DNA from: Sipunculus nudus
Lineage: Eukaryota > Annelida > Sipuncula > Golfingiida > Sipunculidae
Assembly: GCA_026874595.1 (NCBI GenBank)
Contig: CM049307.1
Coordinates: forward strand, 59,902,870 to 59,966,869
Direction: 5' to 3'
DNA length: 64,000 bases
In this document: one piece after another, positions 37,687 through 48,870 of the stretch
Position numbering within the stretch: the first letter of the stretch is position 1
How the letters are laid out: each line of letters opens with the position of its first letter
The notes under the pieces: generated by a model
What the model was told of the DNA's origin: nothing
The model's database searches: none
Seen by the model: only the letters and a program-made list of their open reading frames with translations
Translations under genes and position numbers: made by a program

Positions 37687-37710
37687 GGCTCTGGCAGGTT
37701 CTCTGTCCAC
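33833..37710 (-). CDS. Exons 1-4: low-complexity N-terminus of the HELZ2-like protein
   Basis: The first exon codes for a very basic start (MGKKKKGTKTKQ). Exon 2 (36822-37057) gives an acidic serine/glutamate stretch followed by Ser/Pro-rich sequence. Exons 3 and 4 are only 55 and 53 nt and code for Pro/Ser-rich linkers. Together this is about 127 residues without a recognisable fold, probably disordered. Exon 1 ends with one leftover base and exon 3 with one leftover base, and both are completed correctly by the following exons. The exon 1 acceptor is at 37711, so 24 nt upstream of the ATG belong to the same exon. The four exons are separated by introns of about 0.5, 0.5 and 2.4 kb. The small size of exons 3 and 4 makes alternative skipping possible: together they total 108 nt, which keeps frame. 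Confidence 0.8.
33965..35018. mobile_element. Candidate hAT-like non-autonomous DNA transposon, about 1 kb
   Basis: The left end CAGCGCTTGAATTTGCC is the inverted relative of the right end TAATTTCGAGCCCTG. CCGGACCTC-type motifs lie inside both ends. I did not find a clear 8-bp target duplication, so it is old or the limits are slightly off. Confidence 0.4.
35478..35633. mobile_element. Short MITE, CAGTAAAACCT ... AGGTTTTACTG
   Basis: Terminal inverted repeats of 11 bp or more with TA close to both ends indicate a Tc1/mariner-pogo (Tigger-like) MITE of about 150 bp in the intron between exons 4 and 3. Confidence 0.6.
37440..37625. repeat. Palindrome-rich tandem repeat next to coding exon 1
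   Basis: GTACTGGTAC / TTTGTACCAGTACAAATCAC-like blocks recur in both orientations with a spacing of about 70 bp. The tract can fold into long hairpins and begins about 25 bp inside the intron from the exon 1 donor. Confidence 0.6.
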
Positions 37711-38109
37711 CTGAAACCCATGATATTCAGTGCATGAGAGGAGCACCAATCGGTGGCCAGGGCTGAAGGACTGGTGACAGCCCTGGTATTTTGAAGAAAT
37801 ACTTTCTAGTGCTTTCATACCCAAGTACAGGAGCCACGATACGACAACTCCCATAATACAGCTGAGGCAGTAACAGGGGATGCTCATCCACATTTTTATA
37901 CCTCCCATGTATCATAAGATATAAAAATAATACAAAGGTTAAGTCCGGATTTATAAAGCAGAATGTTTAGGATTAATGTTTGTAAATCAAGCTGTCAATC
38001 ATCAACTATCATTCTTCACCATACATGATTTCCTTCTGACATTCTGATGAAAAGCTTTAGCACTTCACTATCAGTTCCAAAAATCTGCCATAAGTCCATA
38101 AGAAGTGCT

Positions 38110-38800
38110 CAGCAATTTACTTTATAAACCATGGTCTCTAAGTCCTCTATAATGGTGCTAGGCATTGATCTTCATTGGCTACTCCATCCTCTGTCAAGGT
38201 ACTCAGTAATTAATACTCTAAACCATGGTATAATCACAGACCATTGCAAAATGTACTCTGCAATTTTAAGACCAATGCAAAAGGTACTCTGCAATTTTCA
38301 ATCTCGAGTATGGTCCAAATTTATTTGTGAATCAAGCACTCAGCAATTGTGACTTTAAATTATGGTCACATTCATTACTTCTGTATAAGGTACTCAGTAG
38401 GTATTACTCTGAACCATGGTCTCATTCAAGACCTCTGTATAAGGTACTCAGTGGTTACCAGTCTAAACCACGGTCTCATTCAAGACCTCTGTATAAGGCA
38501 CTTTGTAGTTACCAGTCAAAAATCAGTCTCATCCAAGACCTCTGTATAAGGTAGTCAGCAAAGGTATCACTCTAAACAATGGTCAATCTGCGGTCATTTG
38601 TGAAAAGGTACTCCACACTTATTCCAGGCCATGGTATCATTTAGGACTTCAGAAAAAGCTGCTCAGTAATCATCCTAAATCATGTATTCATTCCAATCAT
38701 TGGTAAAAGGTATTAAGCTATTGTCAAAATCCATAGTATCAATCACCTCTTTACAAGGTCCTCAGTAATCATCATTCTGAACCATGGTCTCACCCAAGTC
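38110..38800. repeat. Minisatellite, period about 54 bp
   Basis: Units contain AAGGTACTCAGT, then CTCTAAACCATGGTCTCATT and CAAGACCTCTGTAT. They are regular near 38388, 38442, 38496 and 38549 and degenerate on both sides. Confidence 0.7.
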
Positions 38801-39655
38801 CCATTGTATTAACCATGTATCCCAAATCCTGTTCTGGTTCAACCAACAAGGTGACAAACAATAGTAACAACAAGTCAAACTTTGATAAACAAAGAATACT
38901 TATAAACCATTCTGAAAATGGTTAAAATAACAGTTCTCAGCATTATTTCCAAAATGTCAGCTATATCCCTGATGATCAAAATGACTGGATCAGTTTATGA
39001 CTAACTTTGCATGAGGCTTCTGTGTTCAACAATTCTCAGCTGGGCAATGCTACGTTGTCATGAACAAGTTTTCTTTTTTTTTTATTTCACACCGAGGCTG
39101 CTGTACTGCCAGTTCATCTGTACCACACAGCCTCCGCTGTACTATTAACAATTCAATAACACTGTTTTATGTACAGCTCATGCCTATTAAAAGACTTGCA
39201 TGTCAAAATTTCAGTTCCAGCAAATATATCTAATGATTTTCCAGCATCTGATTCCAAGTCTAATTACACATCAATTTTACGTCGCCCTGTGATGGTGGAT
39301 AAAACAAAACATATTCTCGCTATGATAAGACTGGTATAAGGACATGGCCATATTAACATTTGTTCTATAGATATGCTCTTTAGATTATAAAGAGCATCAT
39401 TGAAGCTCTTATATATCTGTTATTCAGCAAAATATAACTTGAACGTGTTGCCATAATATGACTGCCCTGGGGTAATATTGTTACTTTATTGGGCTAATCT
39501 GTTGACAAAGCTATCTGGCTGCTGTTACTTCAATATAACTGTTCTGTGCACAAAACAAATCTGAACATTGTTCTCGATGATTACTCTGTGGCCGAGTGAC
39601 GTGGACATGGTTTGCCAAACATGACTGCTCTGTGAACAGAGCAACGTGAATGCTG

Positions 39656-40770
39656 ACTCCATATGACTAAACCGCTCTGCTGACAAGTAACTATTGTCGG
39701 TCTGACTATTGCTCTGCTTTCCAGCCTTAAACAGGTTCCTCTGGCATTGCTCTGCTGACAAGTAACTTGTGTGCTGCTCTGTTTATTGCTCTGCTTTCAA
39801 GTCTCTCCCAGGTTTCTCTGAGGATTTTTCTGCTGATTAGTAACTTGTGTTGCTCTGATTATTGCTCTGCTTTCCAGTATTAGTATTAAGGAGGTTCCTC
39901 AGACGTTTTCTCTGCTGACAAGTAACTTGTGTTTGTACTTATTATTGCTCTGCTTTCCAGCATAATAGAGGTATTTCTGACAATTTTTTTCTGCTGACAA
40001 GTAACTTGTGTTGCATTGATTGTTGCTATGCTTTCCAGTATTACCCAGTCTCCTGTGACGATTTCTCTGCTAATAAGTAAGTTGGGTGCTGCTCTGATTA
40101 TTGCTCTGCTTTCTGGTATCTCCAAGGTTCCTCTCACGATTTCTCTGTTGACAAATAACTTGTGTTGCTCTGATTATTGCTCTGCATTCCGGTATTCCCA
40201 AGGTTCCTCTCACAATTTCTCTGTTGACAAATAACTTGTTGCTCTAGTTATTGCTCTGCATTTCCGTATTTCCAAGGTTCCTCTCATGATTTCTCTGTGG
40301 ACAAATAACTTGTGTTGCTCTGATTATTGCTCTGCTTTCCGGTATTTCCCAGGTTCCTCTCATGATTTCTCTGCTGACAAATAACTTGTGAAGCTCTGAT
40401 TACTGCTCTGCTTTCCGGTATTTCCCAGGTTCCTCTCACAATTTCTCTGTTCACAAATAACTTGTGTTGCTCTGATTATTGCTCTGCATTCCGGTATTCC
40501 CAAGGTTCCTCTCACAATTTCTCTGTTGACAAATAACTTGTGTTGCTCTAGTTATTGCTCTGCATTTCCGTATTTCCAAGGTTCCTCTCATGATTTCTCT
40601 GTGGACAAATAACTTGTGTTGCTCTGATTATTGCTCTGCTTTCCGGTATTTCCCAGGTTCCTCTCATGATTTCTCTGCTGACAAATAACTTGTGATGCTC
40701 TGATTACTGCTCTGCTTTCTGGTATCTCCAAGGTTCCTCTCACCATTGCTCTGCTTTCTAGTAACTATCT
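39656..40770. repeat. Minisatellite, period about 76 bp, with a higher-order unit of four
   Basis: Units carry TTGCTCTGATTATTGCTCTGC, a GGTTCCTCTCA block and GACAAATAACTTGTG. ACAAATAA landmarks fall at 40151, 40227, 40301, 40377, 40453, 40529, 40605 and 40681. The set starting at 40151 repeats about 302 bp later with the same unit-specific variants. Earlier units are more diverged. Confidence 0.8.
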
Positions 40771-42450
40771 GAACAAGCAGCTTTCATGCTGAGAAGACAC
40801 ATGACTACAGCCACCATGAACTTCCTCATCCTTTTTTAACCAAAATACACCAGCATCAAAATCTGCTGCTCTGACAGCATTTCAAACAATGTTCAAAACT
40901 ACTAACATGATGCTCAGTAAACAATTCAATGATGAGGAGTCACTGCTCAACCATTTTGAAACAATTTCTCAATTTCAATTTTCTGGAATTTTTTGTTAGG
41001 TCCAACATAAAGGAATGTAATAATTTCCTCCATTTCAAAGTTCTCTTTGTGTTTAGAAGGACCAGAAGGACCTACATTATGGAACCATCGGACATAAGCA
41101 CTCCACATTTCATGCCTAGTACATAGAATGACTACAACCACGTTTTAACATGTCTGCATCAAGAAGCTGGTTGTCAAGGTGATATGCACTGATCCGCAGA
41201 TTTAGTTTACAGACAAATGCATACTGGATTTTAAAAACATTGAACAGAATAAACACACAAAGCTATAGTAAATTTGTTTGAAGTAAACTGGGCATCTAAG
41301 AAAGAAACTTGGTCCTTTAAAAATAAGTGGGGTTAAAAAATTAAATGTCAACAGATCTTTAATAGAATCTAATCTACACAGCTCCATATAATTGGCTCAA
41401 TGCTTTCTCTATGCACATTGCGATAATATGCACCACAGATAATAAATGACAGGAATAGAAGTGTTGTCACATTACTGAATTATTAATCAATACCCCAGGC
41501 AATATATACATTTCAAAAAGTCAATAACTGTGTTTCCATATCCATTTATACATGATATTGTGCTGGTGACCTGTCAATCATCTTCTGTAGGTTGTATCTA
41601 ATGTAAAGGTGAATAAAATTGTATAAAATCAATACATGAACACAGATAACCAAGTACAACCCAATCCGTGTCCAATGTGCCTACAAAGCCTATTGTTGTT
41701 TCTGAACAGTAAAGTATTATACAGTCTATAATAAGATAATAAATATATTATTTTATGTATTATCTATCCTGACCATGCAATAGGTATTGATATGCTGATA
41801 CAGGTAATTCTAATAACATATCACCTGCAGAGATGTTTTAATGTATAAACAGATTATGGTTTTGTGCATGAACAAGTTTTATTGTCACTTTGGTCCATGC
41901 ATCATATACACACAGTTCTGCAGTTTTGGCTAAAGGTAACTTTATTGTGTAATATTTATATAACATGAATGGGATCTATAAAATGCATCATAGTTAAGTT
42001 GATATGTTAAAATGTTCAAATATTCACATCAGCAAAGAACTGTTCCCAGTGGCATTGTCTTTACAGTTGGTATATCGACTATGATTACTCAAACAGTGGC
42101 TTAACCCTTCACTAAAGCTCACTATAAAAGCACTCAAATCTTGCACCTAGAACTTCCTCATATGGCTAGAATCTCTGATGTCATTTAAATTACATATTAT
42201 CCATTATACATCATATCTTACAAGTTCAAGGATTCGCTATTAACCTATAGCAAATCTTCTGTTTAGAAACTGTTAAAAATATGGTAAAGATACAACAAAA
42301 TCTGGGCAAGATGTTGCCTCTAATGTAACTGTAAAAATTTGTCAGAAATCTAAAATACATATAATCAAGAAAGGGTTAAAGATTACTTATGATAAACATT
42401 GGGTTATTCTTCACATAAAATGTGTGCTGATCCCGGCTTACTATTTTATA
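40771..42450. other. A+T-rich sequence without a recognised feature
   Basis: This stretch probably belongs to the 5' intron of the HELZ2-like gene. I see no exon or repeat of note in it. Confidence 0.4.
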
Positions 42451-42599
42451 CAAGGTCCTTCTTCCCTGTCAATCCCGTATCTCCATCCATTAATATCACT
42501 CCTGTCAACACAAAGCCTAATACGCTCTTTACACAGCGCTACTTCCTATATCGTAAGGCGCTGTTTGTTATGACCTCGTATCCTGCTTTGCAACACCAG

Positions 42600-43100
42600 A
42601 GGGGAGCACTGTATTTTTGTCCAATCAGATTAAACTTTGTGCTGGAAGACAAAGCCAAGCGAGGAATACACGTTGCCAATCATATTCATTTCTTTTTGAG
42701 TGACAGCTCCTCCCCCAGCGTAACCGTCTAAACAGGCCACAGGCTCAGAGAGAATTGCCCCTGACGTGGTTTGCTTAGGGCCTTGGCACATAGGATGCTC
42801 GGCCGGTGAGCTGTAATTCAAACGAAACGTAACAACAAAGGCTGTGTGCACACCTCGCTGGCTGGTTTCAGTTCTGCAGACAACAGATACATGGCTATGC
42901 TAACACAGTCATAATGTCATAATCGAATCGGTCGATGATGCGAGAAAGCAGAGGGAGCAATTTAAATTCGACCGGAAACTCATCAAACGGCGCTTGAAGC
43001 GCGGCAATGGGCGGAGCCAGGATGCCTGTTGAGTGTTTGTTTTTTGGCATCTGATTGGCTGCTTGTCACATCGTACGCACGTTTATTTCAGTGGACAACA
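42600..43100 (-). promoter_or_regulatory. Candidate promoter of the HELZ2-like gene
   Basis: Between about 42.45 and 43.2 kb the sequence is richer in G+C and CpG than its surroundings. On the minus strand it has a perfect NF-Y type box (CCAATCA at about 43052-43058) followed by a GC box (CCGCCC at about 43009-43014), the usual order upstream of a TATA-less start. A plus-strand CCAATCAG lies at 42621-42628, so the region could fire both ways. The gene's first coding exon begins with a splice acceptor at 37711, which requires at least one upstream non-coding exon; this region is the best place for it. I did not find the donor of that exon with certainty. Confidence 0.4.
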
Positions 43101-43249
43101 AACCGCCACCTGGTGTCTAAATATATCATAAACGGTCACAGCTGGCAGCGTGAAAATCAGTTGCTTCTTTAGAAGCGCAACATTTCCGCTGCCTCGGGAG
43201 CGTAAAAGCCTAATAGAAATCTGGCAAGTTGGTTGGCCAAGTGTTAACT

Positions 43250-44480
43250 TTATGCCTCATTCTACCAGCACTCTTCATTTTGAATCCCAGATCAGAGGGT
43301 TTTATTTAAAATAACTTTAGGCCCCTTTTAAAACTGAGACAGGATGTGAGGCCTTGAAATAGGCACAAGCTCTCCACTGAATATTATATTAATATATTAT
43401 GTGTACAAGGAATCTACATTCATGGAATCATGAACAATCTGATAAACATTTACTAAGAGTTGGGTAGTACACCAGTGTTAAAGCTTATCAGACTGGTACA
43501 TATCTTTTATTTCACAAATTTATAAGTGGAATATAAAATACCAGTACCATGGTAAATTCTATTCAGAGTATAACTTTTCTACTGTTACCTAACTGATATT
43601 CTGGTAAAGATGTGATTGTCCATACTTGCATGAATCAGGGCTTTCATTAAGGAAGAAAAAGTGAAGCGTGCCGGACGCTCGGGCAAAAATTTGAGTCACA
43701 TTTCAATATGGCGTTTCCCAATAGGAGGCAATCGGTGTCAAATTTTGAAGTGTGTATATTTGTAATTTTTTTTTTATTTTACATAATTTACAAACCATTA
43801 CATTATTAGATGTTGTGTGGAAGCTTGGACTCCAGGACATACACTATGCAAAAATCACTGTAAGTGGGGACACCAGTCTTGTGTACAAGAAAGCCATCAA
43901 AGATGCATTGACAAGTCAAAATTTTAGGCTAATACATCAAACATCTTGAGTCAGGTACACAGGGCTGACCAAGCTCAGCTGAGGCAGGCAGTTGCCCTGA
44001 GTTAACTGGAACAAATTGCCAGCTGCAGCTACAGCACTGAGTGAACACTTGACCTGCACTTGGCTGTACTGACTGATCCCTTGACCTGTTGCCTAATCTG
44101 ATACAGTTTGCAGTCTACCAAAGCTATAAATAGATACAGACTGAAACTTGGCCTGTTGCCAAATCTGAAATAGTTGGAAGTCTGCAAAGCCATTTATAGA
44201 TAAAGACACTATCTTGGCCTGTTGGTAAATCTGTTTACAAATACTGAAAGACTGGCTACAATGCATTTTTCAAGCTGACATATTCATACATTTTTTTGAA
44301 ATCAAAATGTTTGAATAATAACAGATGCCTATTGTAAGCAAAATCAGAATAAAGATATATTTTTTTAATGGATTTATCTTACACATTAGTTGGATAAGGA
44401 ATAAATTATTTATGTTGCCTGTACAGCTCTGCTTATAAACAAAAAGAGCTCAGTTTGTTAACACAATAAATTTACTAGCT
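43250..44480. other. Non-genic sequence upstream of the promoter
   Basis: There is a short duplicated motif of about 70 bp at 44091-44235 (TTGGCCTGTTG and TCTGCAAAG blocks). An open frame of 65 codons at 43752-43949 has no recognisable product. Nothing else is supported. Confidence 0.4.
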
Positions 44481-44489
44481 TTGTTTACC

Positions 44490-45265
44490 AAATTATCTCA
44501 CAGTCCTTTCATTGTTAAAGGTCCAATAATTCTGCCAAAAATCATTCAAGTAAACTTGAACAAAGGGCACCTGAGAATAATTTTTGTGCAATATTACATA
44601 AATTGAAACAACAGTTTTACAGAAGAAGACTATTGCAGCCCTCAGTTTGAAATAGGCTTACTAATGGCCACAAGACCAACTTAAGCTTTCTCTGACTTTA
44701 CCAAAAATCAATGAACCCAATATATTCTTATATAATTGAATGAATCCTCCCCTGGGATAATTTTTTGTGAAAAATTAAACCATTCAGCTTGACAGTTTCA
44801 TCATAAAACATATTTAAGCTGAAAGTGACTATAATTGCGAGGTTTTTGTCCATAAAAAACTGGTTGATGTAGGTGGTGCCACAAAAAACCTTAATTTCAA
44901 ATATGAGTCATGTGACCAACATTTGCCAAAGACTTGGTGATGCTAGCTCCTGTCATTTCTGAGATTGTTATGTTAGTACATGCTTACTTGGCCAAATGAC
45001 TAAGTTAAAATTCCTGGAACCATTCAAACAAACTTGAGAGAAATTGAGAGAAATATTGAAAAATTTGGCTGGACAGTTTCGATTTTTAAACTTTTTTTTA
45101 GCTTTTTTCCTATAAAATCTAAGTAAATGCAGAAAGTGAAAAAAAAGTTTTATAGACTGATTATTTGCATAAAATTTGGAAATGCTAGCTTCTGTTGTTT
45201 TTGAGATAGTATGGGTTATCGTACTAGACGACGCCACACCATCGCATAAGCTCACAGGTTCGCTA
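44490..45265. repeat. Dispersed repeat, same family as 32.4-32.9 kb and 58.4-59.5 kb
   Basis: Diverged internal units carry CAAACTTGAGA and AAATATT-AA-ATTTGGC landmarks and a TTGGTGATGCTAGCT block. The right end has AAGCTCACAGGTTCGCTAATAAG. Confidence 0.55.
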
Positions 45266-45296
45266 ATAAGTATGTGCTGGAAGGGCCATTATAAAA

Positions 45297-46003
45297 CAAG
45301 GGGCCTATGGGTCACAATGCTCAGCAGTTATATATGATAAAAAAATATTATTTAGAAATGAGGCACATGCTGGTTTTGTGTGGTAATAAATATAAGCTGT
45401 ATTATGAGTTGTTGTTGTTTAGCTTATGTATGATTTTGATAGTACCTTTGGAGACAGGGAAGAGGATTGATTTCATTTATTTTATTAACAAATGGAGTAC
45501 TATTGTCACACAGATTTTGACTTGGCCATATAACTTATAAGCAGAACATATAATATAAGAGTTAAACTATTTATTAAAAAAAACTACAAATATTGTCCCA
45601 AATATAATTTTTATTAAAAATAATATGAGAATCATATGATTTTTTAAAATGAAATATAACTGAAATGATTATTAAAATAATATTAAAGAATATATTCATG
45701 AATACATTTTAAAAGTATTTGCACGAGTATTCATATACTTTCATTTTTACCTGAATTCCCATTCTTTATGCAAGAAATTTATAATGGAGTACATAATCAT
45801 ATTCGTATTTAAATACAGTTACAAAGTATTCGCACCATGTCTGGTATTTATTCAGTTTTCACCAAACAATGATGTTGAGAATCCAGAATATACAAAATTC
45901 ACACATTTAAATAATGATCATAAGTACCTGGTTTAATGGCTTTTATTTATATTAAAAAATAACTGTAAAAAATTCATTTTGGACTAATTTCACATCAATG
46001 TAC
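45297..46003 (+). repeat. ~0.7-kb direct repeat, copy 1
   Basis: It starts CAAGGGGCCTATGGGTCAC and ends near AATGTACACTAG. It is highly similar to 51189-51912. The start resembles a block that opens many bivalve repeats (inference from memory). Confidence 0.8.
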
Positions 46004-46005
46004 AC

Positions 46006-46110
46006 TAGGGCTGCATCAATATATCGATATATCGATACGAATCGATACACGAAGTCGATATGATAACCAAAATGCGTTGCATGCTGTATTGGTCGTATCG
46101 ATTGCTTGCT
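46006..46110. repeat. hAT-MITE-like end with alternating TATCGATA palindrome
   Basis: TAGGGCTGCATCAATATATC followed by a palindromic TATCGATA tract resembles a hAT-type MITE end. No matching opposite end was found. Confidence 0.3.
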
Positions 46111-46719
46111 AATTTAAAGCATTCTAACTCTAACTTTACATATAACCATGACGATTTATAAATCTAAATGCACTGCAACCCATATATTTGTTGCTTTGGC
46201 TTTTAAGACTTGTTTATAAATGTATATACCCATACACGTCAGTACTTCCATGACAAGCATGCGCAAGTGAGCGATAACAGGAGAATGATAATAACGTTTA
46301 TCTTTATTAATGAAATCAATATTCACATCACATATCGCTACTACTAGGAACAAGGTACATTCATGTATATATCCTTTCTATATATATGTCATTTAATCTC
46401 TATTTTTTTTATTTACGCAGCCGGTCATAGGTTACTCGGAACTCCCGCGTTCGACATCAGATGTCAAATAAATGGTTAAAGCATTGGGACAAATACTGTA
46501 CAAACAGGAGAGTGACTAATGGGATTCATATTCACAGAATTATACAAAACTGTGTAATTACATGACATAAAAAACAGCCTATGATCTTCCCCACCAAATG
46601 CAATAAAATATGTTTGTGCGGGGGGGGGGGGGGGGGGTGGGGATGCTAGAGCTCAAAAAAGGTCGAGATCTTGCTAGTCTTGATTAGAGAGATTTTCATA
46701 ATTAAAAGCAACTGGTTTG

Positions 46720-48827
46720 TTGCTTGCCGGAATCAAAGATTTCGGCAAGCATATTGCTCAGTTGCGTATGTCTGTTTGTCTGTTTGTCTGTTTATTTGTC
46801 TGCACTCTCCTGGCCACAATTTTGCCACAATCACCTTGAAACTTACAGCGATGATGAAAAACATAATTTCTAGGTGCCCTATTGTTTTTGGTTAAAATAG
46901 GTCAAAGGTCAAGGTCAAGGTCACGACAGGTATGGTTAACGGTTTTTGCACTATAACTTCGCCATAAATAGTTTTATCCACTTCTGCAATAGCTCATTTT
47001 TTTCGTCATCACCTGGCCTTTCTTTTGACATGTAGCTTACTTAAATTTGCTGTTACCATGGTTACGCAATTTTGGGGAGAAATCATGGAATTTCCTGATA
47101 TTTTTCAAATTTGCAGCAATCGTACTGATTCTGAGATATTTTATGTAACACAAGAATATCTCGAAATTGTTTTTTCAGATTTTGGAAATGGCCGCCAGGG
47201 GGCGTTGCAGATGAAAAAACATGAAAATTTGTTTTGGTGCTATACCTCCAGAACTATTAAACATTGGGCCATTTCCATCACAGCACCTTCAACTGGGGTC
47301 CATGGGCTTATTTTTGCGCATAGGTGCCAAAGTGCGCTATTGCCAGATTTCTCTATTTTTGGGGTAAAACTTTTGAATTTTGAAAATATGCAGTTTTCAG
47401 CTTCTAACTCTGTCAGTTTTTATGCTGGAGAGTTCAATTTTTTTGCATCTTGTAGCCCTTGGTGAGCTCTCGGTGATCCAATCAAAAATCTTGCAAAATC
47501 TCGCACCGTTTCTCGTCAAACGAGAGTCTTCGAGATTTCATTAAATATGACCTACAGGTTGCATTTTTTTAACAATGGCTTTGAAATTGATATATTTTGT
47601 GTTATTTATAAATATCTCGAAATCAGATTTTCATTTTTTGGAAATAGCCACCAGGGGGCGTGGTACCTGAAACACTGTAACATATCATTTTTCTGCAATA
47701 TCTAAAATAATTTTAAACATGGCACAATTTTTATCGTTGTATCTTAAACTAGGAACATTGGCTTATTCCTCCGCACATGTAGCTTTGTGCTGCCGTTACC
47801 ATGGTTACCAAATTTGTGGGTTAAACTTGGCGATCTGAAAATATGCAGTTTTTGGCTTCTATCTCGGTTAATATTTATGTTTCCAGGGTCTAGTTTTTTG
47901 CATAAGGCTGCTTCCCCTTGGTTCTAAGTCATTCAATTGCAAGTCTCGTCAAATTTCGCTCGGTTTATCGTCAAACGAGAAAAAACGAGATTTCACGGAA
48001 ATGCTTATAACTCGGCGACTTTTACAGCTACACAGGTCTAGTTTTCGGCATTTCATAACATATGACCAGCTTGACACGCCAGTAAAGAAATCAGGCCAAA
48101 CCTCGCACCATATCTCGTCAAGCGAGAAAAAAACGAGATATCATGGAAATGTTTATAACTAGGCGACTTTTACAGCTACTCAGGTCTAGTTTTTGGCATT
48201 TGGTAACATTTGGCCAACTTGACATAGTAAAACTGCGATACTTGGCGAAATCTCGCACTACATCTGGTCAAATGTGGAAAAACGAGATTTCACAGAAATG
48301 CATATAAGTCGGCGACTTTCACGGCTAGACAGGTCTAGTTTTTGGCATTCATTAACATTTGGACGGCTTGACATGACAAACCTGCAAGACTGGCCAAATC
48401 TCGCACCATATCTCGTCAAACGATAAAAAAGGAGATTTCACAGAAATGCTAATAACTCGGCAACTTTTACAGCTAGACAAATGTAGTTTTCGCCATTTCA
48501 TAACATTTAGAGAGTTTGATATGACAAATCTACAAGACTGGCCAAATCCTGCACCATATCTCGTCAAACGAGAAAACACGAGAGTACACGGAAATGCTTA
48601 TAACTCGGCGACTTTTACAGCTAGACGGATCTAGTTTTCGCCATTTCGTAACGTTTGGCCGTCTTGACATAATAAAACTGCTCGTCTTGCCAAATCTCGT
48701 ACTATATCTCGTCAAGCGAGAAAAAAAACATGATTTCACGTAAATGCTGATAACACGGCGACTTTTGCAGCTAGTTTGTTGCTTGCCGAATTCAAAGATT
48801 TCGGCAAGCATGTTGGTCAGTTGCGTA

Positions 48828-48870
<43 letters not shown>

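Noticed and set aside
39656-40770. Regular short repeats reminiscent of a CRISPR array
   Set aside because: The whole 76-bp unit is repeated, with no unique spacers, and the genome is eukaryotic.
42830-42990. GAAAC-like motifs that could be an interferon-stimulated response element
   Set aside because: The spacing of the GAAA cores is five bases or single-site, not the six-base period of an ISRE, so the match is too weak.
43752-43949. 65-codon open frame with somewhat protein-like composition
   Set aside because: No matching exons or splice partners and no recognised family; part of it resembles short blocks in nearby repeats.
47025-47465. 146-codon open frame, repeated as a near copy on the minus strand at 56579-57019
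   Set aside because: The two are the same stretch of the Helitron-like arms in opposite orientation. The sequence has no domain I recognise, and its preservation follows from recent duplication.
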